Counted from the stretch's first letter, positions 6,968 to 15,518 are shown. The stretch is 53,650 nucleotides of DNA from an uncultured Acidimicrobiales bacterium (GCA_938015295.1 CALLQB010000024.1:1-53650), one strand, 5' to 3'. The notes: a model not told the origin generated them from the letters alone. Numbers and translations are program-made.

Positions 6968-7732
6968 TCAGCTGCTGCTGAACAGATCGCCGATCCAGCC
7001 GTAGACGCCCAACAATCGAAGCGCTAAGGCAATCGCTGCGCCGATCATGACCCGCCGAATCCACTCTTCGCCTTTTGCGACACCAAGTCGGGCACCCAAC
7101 CAGCCACCAATGGTGAGGCCGACCGCAAGAATCACGGCGGGAAGCCAGCGGATGTTGCCCTGAGCGATGAACACCGGCAAGGCGACCAGAGTTACCGCAA
7201 CGTTGACCAGCACTTTGATGCTGTTGGCGGTGACGAGGTCGAACCCTGCACGACTGAGAGCGGCAAGCATGACCAGCCCGACACCAGCCTGAATCGCCCC
7301 GCCGTACATGCCTACGCCAAGAAAAACCAACGTCGTGGTGGCTCGACTCCACGTGTCGCCATCGACCCGCACTTTTGGCTTGTTGATGGTCAACAAGATC
7401 AGCGGGATCATCAGCAGCCCAAAGACCGTTTCGAAGGTGTCATCGGTGAGCCGGCTAATGCCGAGCGATCCAATGAGCGAGCCCACCAACGCTGGTCCAA
7501 CAACCGGAAGCGCGTGGGTAAGACCCTCGATGCCCGACCGCCGAAACTCGGCCGACGAGGCAAGGTTGCTGGTGAGAATCCCGATCCGGTTCGACCCGTT
7601 CGCCGCATTGCCTGGCACGCCAGCGAGCACCAAAAGAGGCACGGTGAGCATGGAACCGCCACCTGCAACGGCGTTCACCGCCCCGGCGGCCACCCCTCCA
7701 ACTATGAGGAGTACTGCCTCCCACCATTCCAT
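6968..7732 (-). CDS. TSUP family permease (TauE/SafE-like)
   Basis: A 254-residue, strongly hydrophobic membrane protein with the repeat-fold signature of the TauE/SafE family: GGVAAGAVNAVAGGGSMLTVPLL near the N-terminus and GVGMYGGAIQAGVGLVMLAAL opening the second half, with about eight predicted membrane helices. TSUP proteins move small organic or inorganic anions such as sulfite, sulfoacetate or taurine-derived compounds; direction and substrate cannot be inferred. It converges with the oxygenase pair (14 bp between stops). The position beside two oxygenases may mean that it imports the substrate or exports an anionic product of that cluster, but this is inference. Confidence 0.85.
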   Translation of the reverse strand: MEWWEAVLLIVGGVAAGAVNAVAGGGSMLTVPLLVLAGVPGNAANGSNRIGILTSNLASSAEFRRSGIEGLTHALPVVGPALVGSLIGSLGISRLTDDTFETVFGLLMIPLILLTINKPKVRVDGDTWSRATTTLVFLGVGMYGGAIQAGVGLVMLAALSRAGFDLVTANSIKVLVNVAVTLVALPVFIAQGNIRWLPAVILAVGLTIGGWLGARLGVAKGEEWIRRVMIGAAIALALRLLGVYGWIGDLFSSS

Positions 7733-8012
7733 TAGGAGAACCCTATCGCCAGACCTGACCGCCAGACCAGACCCGTCAGACCCAGTTCACAGGCTATTCA
7801 TCTCGTGGCAGCAGGGTCGGCAGAATCTCACGATAGACAGAGCACATGTATCGGCAAATCGGCCAAAAAAGTAGCGTTGAGCCCAATCTTTTCGCGGTGC
7901 ACCAAATGTGGGGATTCGGACGCCAGAGCGCGACCAACCACACCCACCAGCCGTCTTTCCTGTACGTGGCCCACGGAACCCCCCACACGCCGTAGACTCA
8001 CGACAAACCCCC
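7733..8012. other. Intergenic region without a recognised gene
   Basis: A 280-bp spacer between the divergent TSUP permease and sugar transferase genes. It holds short GCCAGACC repeats near 7751-7775 and a tRNA-T-arm-like stretch near 7912-7932 that does not fold into a tRNA. TAGACT at 7993-7998 may be a -10 box. No convincing coding frame. Confidence 0.5.
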
Positions 8013-8753
8013 ATGACCCCCCACCTGAACCCCCACTCCACAGTCCTGAACCTCCAAGACGAGGGCGACATCTCGCGTCTCCGGTTGGTTCCCGACCTCG
8101 ATCCGAGTCAGCGCAATCACCTTCGGCTGATCACCTCATCTGAGGTCCTCACGCAGCTGCCACCGCTGCGCCACCCTTCGAAGTATGTGCGGTGGGGCAA
8201 ACGAGCCATCGATCTGCTGATCGCTGTACCACTGCTCTTCATCGTCGCTCCGGTGCTTGCTGCCGCAGCCATGATCGTGCTGCTCGCCCTCGGTCGTCCG
8301 GTGATCTACCGCCAACGACGCGTGGGCCGCGGTGGCCATCCGTTCGACATCATCAAGCTTCGCACGATGACACCCGAGTCGACCCTCGACCTGAGCGGCG
8401 AGGTCGCCGTTGTCGATGTCAGCGATCGCACGACGCCGGCAACCCGACTTCTCCGACGCCTTAGCCTCGACGAGTTCTCACAGCTCTGGAATGTCATCAA
8501 GGGCGAAATGAGCCTTGTCGGCCCCCGTCCCGAGGTTTGGACCAAAGCTGTCCGTCACGAACTGGTCGTTCATCCCCGCAACCAGGTTCGCCCCGGCATG
8601 ACCGGCGCTTGGCAGATCACCCCAGCCCGGGTCGGCGAAATCCGCGACGGCGTCGAACACGACCTGCGCTACATCGAGTCGGTCAGCCTTGCCACCGACT
8701 TCGGCATCCTGGCGAAGACGCCAGCAGCAATTCTGCGCAGCGATACCGACTAG
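8013..8753 (+). CDS. Bacterial sugar transferase (undecaprenyl-phosphate sugar-1-phosphate transferase family)
   Basis: A 246-residue monotopic sugar-phosphate transferase (WcaJ/PglC core). After a poorly conserved N-terminal 60 residues comes the re-entrant or transmembrane helix (KRAIDLLIAVPLLF, residues 64-92), then FDIIKLRTM (111-119), SLDEFSQLWN (151-160) and SLVGPRPE (167-174), the diagnostic block with the catalytic Asp-Glu pair at 153-154. It transfers a hexose- or pentose-1-phosphate from a nucleotide sugar to undecaprenyl phosphate at the inner face of the membrane, the first step of exopolysaccharide or glycan assembly. The multi-helix N-terminal domain of long WcaJ forms is absent. 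ATG 8013 is chosen; an upstream in-frame ATG at 7908 would add an improbable Pro/Arg-rich leader. TAGACT at 7993-7998 could be a -10 box giving a very short leader. It stands alone among unrelated genes. Confidence 0.85.
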   Translation: MTPHLNPHSTVLNLQDEGDISRLRLVPDLDPSQRNHLRLITSSEVLTQLPPLRHPSKYVRWGKRAIDLLIAVPLLFIVAPVLAAAAMIVLLALGRPVIYRQRRVGRGGHPFDIIKLRTMTPESTLDLSGEVAVVDVSDRTTPATRLLRRLSLDEFSQLWNVIKGEMSLVGPRPEVWTKAVRHELVVHPRNQVRPGMTGAWQITPARVGEIRDGVEHDLRYIESVSLATDFGILAKTPAAILRSDTD

Positions 8754-8771
8754 GCCTCGTTCAAACCGACG

Positions 8772-9548
8772 TTAGCTGCCCATGATGGGCGGCAACGGCG
8801 GGCGACTGAGCCTGCCACCATCGGCGGTGATGACCTGGCCGGTTACAAACTTCGATTCGTCGCTTGCCAACCAAACAACAACGTCGCCCACGTCGTTTGG
8901 GTCGCCGATGTGGCCTACCGGATGGAGTTGGGCGAGTTGCCGGACTACTTCGTCACGATCGGGATGGTCGTCGACGTAGCTGGCGTTGAGGTCGGTATCG
9001 ATCCAGCCGGGGGCTACCGCATTGCAGCGGATACCAAACTTGCCAAGGTCGACCGCAAGCGCACCAGTAAGCCCGTGCACTCCGGCCTTCGAGGCCGAGT
9101 AGGCCACATGATCGGGGTTGCGCGAGAACCCCTCGATCGATCCAATGTTGACAATTGCGCCGCCGGCCACCTTGAGATGCGGCGTTGCATGTTTCGCGAC
9201 CAGGAACGGACCGGTGAGATTCACGGCCAACATCTGGTTCCACGATTCTTCGGGGTGGGTTTCGAAGTCCTGTTCGAACATGATGCCGGCGTTGTTCACC
9301 ACGATGGTGAGCGAACCGTGCAGCTCGACGATGCGATCGATACAGGCCTGCACCGACGTAGCTGACGTAACGTCGAGCGGCTGCCAGGTGATCCCCAGAC
9401 CCAAATCTCCGGGCTCGCGAAGGTCGCCAACCACCACGGTTGCCCCAGCGTCGGCCAGCCGTTCCGCGATTGCGCGGCCAATGCCCTGCGCTCCGCCGGT
9501 CACCAGAGCTACCCGGTCTTTCAGTCGCACAGATTCCATCTCACTCAT
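8772..9548 (-). CDS. SDR family oxidoreductase
   Basis: A 258-residue classical short-chain dehydrogenase. Visible: TGGAQGIG (17-24) for dinucleotide binding, Asp at the end of beta-2 (VVGDLREP) favouring NAD(H), NNAG (85-88), and the catalytic Ser137, Tyr150 and Lys154 (YSASK). The C-terminal DGGRLSRPPLPP is close to the usual DGG end of the fold. The substrate is unknown; the context is the mttB-like catabolic operon, where it follows a second SDR with only 22 bp between them, so it is probably the last gene of that transcript. It converges on the sugar transferase gene. Confidence 0.88.
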   Translation of the reverse strand: MSEMESVRLKDRVALVTGGAQGIGRAIAERLADAGATVVVGDLREPGDLGLGITWQPLDVTSATSVQACIDRIVELHGSLTIVVNNAGIMFEQDFETHPEESWNQMLAVNLTGPFLVAKHATPHLKVAGGAIVNIGSIEGFSRNPDHVAYSASKAGVHGLTGALAVDLGKFGIRCNAVAPGWIDTDLNASYVDDHPDRDEVVRQLAQLHPVGHIGDPNDVGDVVVWLASDESKFVTGQVITADGGRLSRPPLPPIMGS

Positions 9549-9570
9549 GTTCTTTCTTTACTGGCTTGCT

Positions 9571-10332
9571 TCACTGGGCCGTGTAACCGCCATCGATTGG
9601 CAACGCCACGCCCGTGACGTGGCGAGACGCCTCTGAGGCGAGGAATGCCACGACGTCGGCAACCTCTTCGGGGCCCGGGACCCGCCCTTGCGGGATGCTC
9701 GCGACATTGGCGGCAAGGATCTCGGCGTCGGCCATCGGTGCTGTGTCGCGGCCCGAACGAAGCATCGGGGTATCGATGGCTCCGGGGCACACGGCGTTCA
9801 CGCGGATATTTTCGCCAGCATGATCGAGCGCCATGGCCTGGGTGAGTGAGATGACCGCGCCCTTGGTGGCGCAGTAGCCGGCCAAGCCGGCGCTGCCAAC
9901 CAGACCGCAGGTCGACGAGACATTGATAATCGACCCTCCGCCCGCTTCGCGCAGGTACGGCACAGCCGCCCGCGAAACAAAGAACACCGAGTCGACGTTC
10001 ACCGCCATCTGTCTGCGCCAATCATCGTCGCTGGTGCCAACCGCATCGGCGCGCACAATGATGCCTGCACCGTTCACAAGTACGCGTAGCCGACCCGCCT
10101 CTCCCGCAGAGGCAACGAGCGCGTCGGCTACCGACGAGTCGGCAACATCGCCAAGAAACGTGTGCGCCGTGCCGCCAGCCGACCGCACCGCTTCAGCGGT
10201 GACCCTGGCTTCGGCTTGGTTGCGGCCCGACACCACCACCTCAAAGCCGTCGACAGCGAGGGCAACAGCGGTAGCGCGACCGATACCCGACGTGGCGCCC
10301 GTAACAATCGCTACGTCATTCGAGTTGGTCAT
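9571..10332 (-). CDS. SDR family oxidoreductase (FabG-like)
   Basis: A 253-residue classical SDR with TGATSGIG (11-18), NGAG (87-90, a variant of NNAG), Ser140, Tyr153 and Lys157 (YCATK) and the C-terminal PIDGGYTAQ ending typical of FabG-like enzymes. The beta-2 loop reads VVVSGRN, with an Arg that often indicates NADP(H). It sits between the mttB-like gene, whose stop overlaps this ATG by 4 bp, and another SDR. Translational coupling to the methyltransferase gene suggests that it oxidises or reduces a metabolite of the same pathway. It is not the housekeeping fatty-acid FabG, judging from this context. Confidence 0.88.
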   Translation of the reverse strand: MTNSNDVAIVTGATSGIGRATAVALAVDGFEVVVSGRNQAEARVTAEAVRSAGGTAHTFLGDVADSSVADALVASAGEAGRLRVLVNGAGIIVRADAVGTSDDDWRRQMAVNVDSVFFVSRAAVPYLREAGGGSIINVSSTCGLVGSAGLAGYCATKGAVISLTQAMALDHAGENIRVNAVCPGAIDTPMLRSGRDTAPMADAEILAANVASIPQGRVPGPEEVADVVAFLASEASRHVTGVALPIDGGYTAQ

Positions 10333-11879
10333 GACACCAGCTCGGGAATTTCGCTGCGCCGACGATCGACGAAGTCGCGCAGCTCTTCAACGGTGTCTTC
10401 TGGCAAGGCCGGTTCTTCGTAGCGGGCCAGGAGCTCGCGGGCCTTGTCGGCTCCGCGTGCAGCTGCATCTTTTGCGCCATCGATCGTCCATTGCTCGAAA
10501 CTTTCTGAGCTCATCAGGTCGGGCATCATGAACGCGGTCTGGAAGTGCGAGAGCGTGTGTTCGGTGCCAAGGTAGTGGTCGCCGGGGTTTACCGAACGCA
10601 TCGCGTCGAGCGCTCCGTCGAGTTCGTCGAAGTCGATGCCTTTGCCGAGTTTGTACATCATTTCGAGCTGTTCGCCATCGAGGGCAACCTTGGCGTAGCT
10701 CTGACACAACGCGCTCTCGAGATACCCGGTGGTGGACAGCACAAAGTTCGCTCCCGACATCAACACGCCATACATGTTGCGCGCTGCTTCATAGCCAGCC
10801 TGCGCGTCGACGGTCTGCGAGCTCGATTGGGCGCCGCTGCATCGCCACGGAAGGTTGTAGTGCCGAGCAAGTTGGCCGGTAAGCAGGTTCATATGGCAGA
10901 TCTCAGGAGTGCCGGCCTGTGGTGCGCCGGTCTTCATCGACACCGTGCTCAGCCATTGGCCGTACACCGCTGGTGCACCTGGCCGAACGAGTTGGCTAAA
11001 GGCCACGCCAGCCAACGCCTCAGCGCTGAGCTGCACTACCGAACCAATCGTGCTGGCCGGGGTCGACGCGCCACCGAGCACAAACGGACTGAACAGTGTC
11101 GCCTGGTTGCTCGCGGCGTTGACCTTGACCGAGTCGAGCATCGTCTGGTCCCACACCAGCGGCGAGTTGCAGTTGGCCAGCGATGTCATAACCGTGGTGT
11201 TGGCCACCACGTCGTGCCCGAACACGATGCCTGCCATATGCAGAGATTCTTCGGCCCGCTCACGCGAAGTCACACCCCCCATGAATGGTTTGTCGCTGTG
11301 TTTGAGCAGCGAGTACATCATCTCGAGGTGACGGTGCGGAACCGGAATGTCCATGGGCTCGCACAACACACCGCCGGTCATATGGACTGCGGGTTGCAGG
11401 TAGGCCATCTTGGCAAAGTTGTCGAAGTCTTCGAGCGTGGCGTTGCGGCGGTTGCCATCAACGTCGAGCACAAAGGGCGCGCCGTACGACGGCGTGAATA
11501 CCGTCTTGCGTCCACCGAGTGTCACCGAGCGGTCAGGGTTTCGCGCAAGCATGGTGTACTCGCTTGGAGCGGTCGCAATCTTTGCCATCAGGTAGTCGCG
11601 ATCAAACCGGACCCTCTGGCCCTGCACGTCGACCCCATCGGCTTTCCACATTGCCAACGATTCGTCATCGCGAAACTCGATGCCGACCTCTTCGAGCAGA
11701 CGCATGGTCTCGTCATGTACGCGCTGGACCTGTTCGGGCGTCATCAGGTCGACGTACGGGATGCCGCGATCGAGTTCGGGCAGCCATTCGGGCCCGTGGT
11801 CGCTTTGGCGAGCCGTGCGTCGAGCGTTGCGGCCCCGGCGTTTGCCCCGTTCAGGTGCTTCATTGGGATTCTCAGTCAT
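10329..11879 (-). CDS. MttB-family (trimethylamine/betaine methyltransferase-like) protein without pyrrolysine
   Basis: A 516-residue member of the MttB superfamily (COG5598). Genuine trimethylamine methyltransferases read an in-frame TAG as pyrrolysine. This gene is open throughout without one, so it belongs to the non-Pyl branch, whose characterised members (MtgB-type) demethylate quaternary amines such as glycine betaine or proline betaine to a corrinoid protein. Recognisable stretches are TPEQVQRVHDETMRLLEEVGI, GRKTVFTPSYGAP and the central GGAST..TIGSVVQLSAE barrel segment. The start at 11877-11879 is supported by AAGAAAGAG upstream; ten extra N-terminal codons are possible but unlikely. 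No corrinoid protein or corrinoid:folate methyltransferase is in the window. It is preceded by four 16-bp tandem repeats and a LysR gene, and followed by two SDRs in one operon. Confidence 0.82.
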   Translation of the reverse strand: MTENPNEAPERGKRRGRNARRTARQSDHGPEWLPELDRGIPYVDLMTPEQVQRVHDETMRLLEEVGIEFRDDESLAMWKADGVDVQGQRVRFDRDYLMAKIATAPSEYTMLARNPDRSVTLGGRKTVFTPSYGAPFVLDVDGNRRNATLEDFDNFAKMAYLQPAVHMTGGVLCEPMDIPVPHRHLEMMYSLLKHSDKPFMGGVTSRERAEESLHMAGIVFGHDVVANTTVMTSLANCNSPLVWDQTMLDSVKVNAASNQATLFSPFVLGGASTPASTIGSVVQLSAEALAGVAFSQLVRPGAPAVYGQWLSTVSMKTGAPQAGTPEICHMNLLTGQLARHYNLPWRCSGAQSSSQTVDAQAGYEAARNMYGVLMSGANFVLSTTGYLESALCQSYAKVALDGEQLEMMYKLGKGIDFDELDGALDAMRSVNPGDHYLGTEHTLSHFQTAFMMPDLMSSESFEQWTIDGAKDAAARGADKARELLARYEEPALPEDTVEELRDFVDRRRSEIPELVS

Positions 11880-11923
11880 CGGGAGCTCTTTCTTTTCATG
11901 GCACACGTTTCACAACACACAAT

Positions 11924-12003
11924 TTTGCGACACCCAAACTTTGCGACACCCAAACTTTGCGACACCCAAAATTTGCGACGCCCAAAATTTACGAAACACA
12001 GTT
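11924..12003. repeat. 16-bp tandem repeat, four good copies plus one decayed
   Basis: The unit TTTGCGACACCCAAAC starts at 11924 and 11940 (identical), at 11956 (one change) and at 11972 (two changes), with a decayed fifth unit at 11988-12003. It fills the space between the stop of the lysR gene (12004) and about 45 bp before the mttB-like start codon. The identical spacing and its position directly upstream of the operon suggest a regulatory array or a slippage-prone spacer. There are too few copies, and no spacers, for a CRISPR. Confidence 0.9.
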
Positions 12004-12888
12004 TCAGAGTTCTGCCGGGCTCAGGGTGCGAACGAGTTCGTTCCGCAGAGCATCGAGTGGTTCCTGTTCGCCATGCGACGCCGTGCGAAGCACGTAGCTC
12101 ACACTCGGCAACGGCAGCGTTGCTCCGTGCGGCCAGGCCACCATGGCGTCGGTGATGTTTCGTTCGTTCAACGCCGCGACGCCGAGACCGGCTTCGACCG
12201 CCGACTGCACCCCGTGCAGCGAAGGACACTCAAGCGCGACCCGTGTACGGATGCCGGCTCGTGAGAACGACTCTTCGACCTGTGAGCCGTAAGTACATTC
12301 GGGTCCAAAGGAAAGAATCGGCACCACTCCTGCGGGATCGATGGAGACATCGGCGCCTTGTACCCACACGAGATCCTCGGTCCAGAGCACAAGGTCGTCT
12401 GGCCGCGGGGCGTAGTCGCCATCGTTTGCCAGCTGCAGTAACGCGAGATCGATATCGCCGTCGTCGAACCAGTCGACCAGCAGACCACTGACGTGCACTC
12501 GCACATCACAGCGAACATTTGGATAGGCCCGCCCGAACCGCCCAAGTATTTCGATGAGTTCATCGGAGTGAAGATCTTCGGTGCTTCCGAGCCGCAGAAC
12601 GCCTTCCAACTCGCTGCGGGTCAGATGGGTCACGGCGGCGTCGTGGGCCTCAACAATCTGACTCGCATAAGAAAGAAGGTCAGCGCCATCGGGCGTTGCC
12701 TCAACAACTTGTCCTCGCTTCACCAGCTCGAGCCCGACGCGCTCTTCGAGACGCTTTATCTTCCAACTCACCGCGCTCTGTGTGACCCCGAGTCGAGTTG
12801 CGGCCTCGGTGAACCCGCCGGTTTCGACAACGGTTTGCAACGCACGTAGCGACTCAACGTCAAGCTTCACAGCGCACTCCCGGTTCAT
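12004..12888 (-). CDS. LysR family transcriptional regulator
   Basis: A 294-residue LysR-type regulator. The N-terminal winged helix-turn-helix covers residues about 10-70, with the diagnostic GGFTEAATRLGVTQSAVSWK; the rest is a periplasmic-binding-protein-like effector domain (VLRLGSTEDLHSDELIEIL onward). The ATG at 12886-12888 is chosen because the HTH then begins about ten residues in; a longer open frame reaching 13317 would overlap the divergent gene and its promoter. It diverges from the dapA-like/aldehyde dehydrogenase operon, with AGTATGACATACT between them, and lies upstream of the mttB-like operon. That is the usual arrangement for a LysR protein controlling both its own and the divergent promoter. 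Confidence 0.9.
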   Translation of the reverse strand: MNRECAVKLDVESLRALQTVVETGGFTEAATRLGVTQSAVSWKIKRLEERVGLELVKRGQVVEATPDGADLLSYASQIVEAHDAAVTHLTRSELEGVLRLGSTEDLHSDELIEILGRFGRAYPNVRCDVRVHVSGLLVDWFDDGDIDLALLQLANDGDYAPRPDDLVLWTEDLVWVQGADVSIDPAGVVPILSFGPECTYGSQVEESFSRAGIRTRVALECPSLHGVQSAVEAGLGVAALNERNITDAMVAWPHGATLPLPSVSYVLRTASHGEQEPLDALRNELVRTLSPAEL

Positions 12889-12935
12889 CTTTGGCTCGGC
12901 CGTGTGGCCGCAACCTGTCATGGCAACGTTCGAGC

Positions 12936-12948
12936 AGTATGACATACT
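12936..12948. promoter_or_regulatory. Candidate LysR operator palindrome
   Basis: AGTATGACATACT is a perfect 5-bp dyad (AGTAT/ATACT) with a 3-bp centre, in the 135-bp divergent region between lysR and the dapA-like gene. It contains the T-N11-A spacing expected of LysR-type binding sites. Related half-site-like stretches (TGCATGACA, CCGCATAC) follow at 12970-12990. Assignment rests on symmetry and position only. Confidence 0.5.
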
Positions 12949-13023
12949 CATGTGCAGGCTTGGAAGTTGCATGACAAACCGCATACAGTTCAAGTTCGAC
13001 CATCCACCAATCAGGGGACACCG

Positions 13024-14031
13024 ATGGCTGCGATTGAAGGCGTGTGCATCGCCATGTGCACACCGTTTGACAGCACGGGCGAACATCTCGACGAGACCCG
13101 CCTGCGCGACTACATCGACGAAATCATCGATGCGGGCATTCACAGCATTCTGGTTGGCGCCGGCACGGGCGAATACGCCTACCTCAGCGAATACGAGAAA
13201 CGGCGCATCATCGAGATCTGCGGCCAACACATCGACGGGCGAGTCCCCATCTGCACGCAGTCGTCCGCGATGAGCACCTACGAAACCATCGAAGCCACCA
13301 AGTTTGCTGTCGACCACGGCGCATCCGCAGTGATGGTGTTGCCGCCCTGGCTAGAGAGTCCGTTCGAACGCGGGGTGATGTACCACTACGAAGAGATCGC
13401 CAAGAGCACATCGGCCGATCTCATTTTGTACAACACCCCCCAGGCCAGCGGCGTCGAGATCACGCCGTCGATGTACCGGCGCCTCGTGCAGATCGACAAC
13501 GTCGCCTACATCAAAGACAGCGAAGGCGACCTCGCCAAGCTGCAAAAGTACGTCGCCATCGGCGGAAAAGTGCTCTGCGGTGCCGACCCCATCGCGCCCT
13601 TTGCGCTCATGGCAGGCGCCGTTGGGTGGATCTGGGGTTCGGCCAACATCATGCCCCACGAGTGCGTAAAGCTCTATGACCTCATCACGGCCGGACAACA
13701 CGCCGAGGCGCTCGAGCTCTGGTCGCTGATGTCGCCGCTCAATTCGTTTCTCTGGGACAACGACTTCGATGTCGAATACCTCGTGGGCGCCAAGACCGCG
13801 GCCAATATGGTCGGCCGCAACCTTGGGCCCAACCGCAAGCCCCAACTTCCCGTCACCGGCGACGCCCGCATCGCGCTAGAGACCGCTATCTCCACCCTGC
13901 CGATAGCAAAGGTCGACCGCAGCCGCCTCGTGCACCGAGGCTGGGAAGAAGAGAAAGACTGGCTGGTGGCGATGAGCCGCCGCGGCCGGCCACCAGCGAA
14001 ACCTGCAACCCAAGTCGAGGATCAGTCATGA
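13024..14031 (+). CDS. Dihydrodipicolinate synthase (DapA) family aldolase/deaminase
   Basis: A 335-residue class I aldolase of the DapA/N-acetylneuraminate lyase family. Visible: TPFDSTGEHLD at the start of the barrel, GAGTGEYAYLSEYEK (45-59), Tyr136 in LILYNTP and the Schiff-base Lys164 in YIKDSEGD. It is longer than DapA (about 290) because of a C-terminal Arg/Pro-rich tail. It is unlikely to make dihydrodipicolinate, since the operon is catabolic (LysR, aldehyde dehydrogenase); family members in such settings include pyrroline-4-hydroxy-2-carboxylate deaminase and keto-deoxy-sugar dehydratases, whose semialdehyde product an aldehyde dehydrogenase then oxidises. ATG 13024 follows AGGGGA. 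Its stop overlaps the next ATG by 4 bp. Confidence 0.88.
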   Translation: MAAIEGVCIAMCTPFDSTGEHLDETRLRDYIDEIIDAGIHSILVGAGTGEYAYLSEYEKRRIIEICGQHIDGRVPICTQSSAMSTYETIEATKFAVDHGASAVMVLPPWLESPFERGVMYHYEEIAKSTSADLILYNTPQASGVEITPSMYRRLVQIDNVAYIKDSEGDLAKLQKYVAIGGKVLCGADPIAPFALMAGAVGWIWGSANIMPHECVKLYDLITAGQHAEALELWSLMSPLNSFLWDNDFDVEYLVGAKTAANMVGRNLGPNRKPQLPVTGDARIALETAISTLPIAKVDRSRLVHRGWEEEKDWLVAMSRRGRPPAKPATQVEDQS

Positions 14032-15518
14032 CCACCACCAATGCAGCATCGCTCGCCGGTTCGCTCAAGCTGTCAACCCAGGCGGTTATCGGCGGACAGA
14101 TCCTCGACGCAGCCAGCGGCAAAACCTTCGACACCGTTAACCCGGCCACCGGTGAAGTCCTGGCCCAAATCGCCGACTGCGGCGCCGAAGATGTCGATCT
14201 GGCAGTTGCTGCCGCCCGCCGGGCTGTCGACTCGGGACCCTGGGGCGCCATGTCGCCGACCGAGCGTCGGCGCCTTCTCATCCGGTACGCCAACCTCATC
14301 GAGGCCCACGCCACCGAACTCGCAACCATCGAGACCCTCGAGGGCGGCAAGCCCATCATCGACACCAGCACCATCGACCTGCCGGAAACCGTCGAAACCA
14401 TCCGCTGGCACGCCGAGGCCGCCGACAAGATCTATGACCAACTGTCGCCCTCGGGCTCAGGCGTTGTGTCGATGATCGAACGCGAAGCGCTCGGTGTCAT
14501 CGGGGCAGTGTTGCCTTGGAACTTTCCGCTGCTTATGGCCGCATGGAAACTCGGGCCCATCCTTGCCACCGGCAACGCTGTGATACTCAAACCGGCCGAG
14601 CAGACGTCGATGACCACGTTGCGGCTGGCCGAACTGGCTATCGAAGCTGGTCTTCCCGATGGCGTCGTCAACGCAGTACCGGGCTTCGGCGAAACGGTCG
14701 GCGAGCCACTGGGCCGCCACCTCGGCGTCGACGGACTCACGTTCACCGGCTCGACCGACACCGGCCGCGCCTTCCTGCGGTACTCAGCCGACAGCAACCT
14801 CAAGCGCGTCACCCTCGAGTGTGGCGGCAAGAACCCACTGATCGTTATGGCCGACGCCGACAACCTCGACTCGGTCGCCGATCATGTCGCCACCAGTATC
14901 TTCTGGAATGGTGGGCAGAACTGCAGTTCGAACTCGCGGCTCATCGTTCACCGCTCTCGCAAAGACGAACTGCTCGAACTTGTACTGCGCAAGGCTCGCG
15001 ACTGGGTGGTAGGCGACCCGCTCGACCCGGCTACCAAAGTCGGCGCCATCATCGAACCGGCTCACCTCAACAAGATCCTCGACAACATCGCTGCGGCCAC
15101 CGAAGAAGGCGCAACGTTGCTGCTCGGCGGCAACCAGACCCGCGAAGAAAGCGGCGGCTGGTTTGTCGAGCCGACCATCTTCGACAACGTAACGCCCGAC
15201 ATGCGTGTCGCTTCTGAGGAGGTGTTTGGCCCAGTGTTGGCGGTCACCTCATTCGATCAACCCGACGAGGCAATCGACCTGGCCAACGCCACCGAGTACG
15301 GGTTGAGCGCAGCGGTTTTCACTAGCGATGTCCGCACCGCACATTTGGCCAGCCGCCGCATCAAAGCAGGCACCGTCACGGTCAACTGTTACGGCGAGGG
15401 AGATATGACTACGCCGTTCGGTGGCTACAAGCTCTCGGGCTTCGGCGGCCGCGACAACGGCCTCGCCGCACATGAGCAGTACACCCAGCCCAAGACCATC
15501 TGGATCGACCTCTCCTAG
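14028..15518 (+). CDS. NAD(P)+-dependent aldehyde dehydrogenase
   Basis: A 496-residue aldehyde dehydrogenase superfamily enzyme of normal length. PWNFP (163-167), GNAVILKPAEQT, FTGSTDTGR (239-247), catalytic Glu264 (VTLECGGKNP) and the nucleophile Cys299 (GGQNCSSNSR) are all present. It oxidises an aldehyde to the acid in the cytoplasm. Being translationally coupled to the dapA-like gene, it probably takes the semialdehyde released by that enzyme (for example 2-oxoglutarate semialdehyde, if the pathway handles hydroxyproline). The substrate is not determined by sequence. The nearest-looking relatives are betaine-aldehyde or gamma-aminobutyraldehyde dehydrogenases. Confidence 0.92.
   Translation: MTTTNAASLAGSLKLSTQAVIGGQILDAASGKTFDTVNPATGEVLAQIADCGAEDVDLAVAAARRAVDSGPWGAMSPTERRRLLIRYANLIEAHATELATIETLEGGKPIIDTSTIDLPETVETIRWHAEAADKIYDQLSPSGSGVVSMIEREALGVIGAVLPWNFPLLMAAWKLGPILATGNAVILKPAEQTSMTTLRLAELAIEAGLPDGVVNAVPGFGETVGEPLGRHLGVDGLTFTGSTDTGRAFLRYSADSNLKRVTLECGGKNPLIVMADADNLDSVADHVATSIFWNGGQNCSSNSRLIVHRSRKDELLELVLRKARDWVVGDPLDPATKVGAIIEPAHLNKILDNIAAATEEGATLLLGGNQTREESGGWFVEPTIFDNVTPDMRVASEEVFGPVLAVTSFDQPDEAIDLANATEYGLSAAVFTSDVRTAHLASRRIKAGTVTVNCYGEGDMTTPFGGYKLSGFGGRDNGLAAHEQYTQPKTIWIDLS

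Noticed and set aside
7905..7945. tRNA-like 3' end on the minus strand (TCCGAAT loop, acceptor-like tail)
   Set aside because: The T-stem has a mismatch, and no matching acceptor 5' strand, anticodon arm or D-arm is found in the following 75 nt. At most it is a remnant.
10329..11879. Pyrrolysine-containing trimethylamine methyltransferase
   Set aside because: The frame is uninterrupted by TAG over its full length, so it belongs to the non-Pyl branch of the family.
11924..12003. CRISPR-like array
   Set aside because: The units are contiguous 16-mers with no spacers and no cas genes nearby.
10545..12155. 536-residue plus-strand open frame
   Set aside because: It is antisense to the mttB-like gene, which has clear family motifs. 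Its translation is His/Arg-rich with no recognisable domain, a GC-rich shadow frame.
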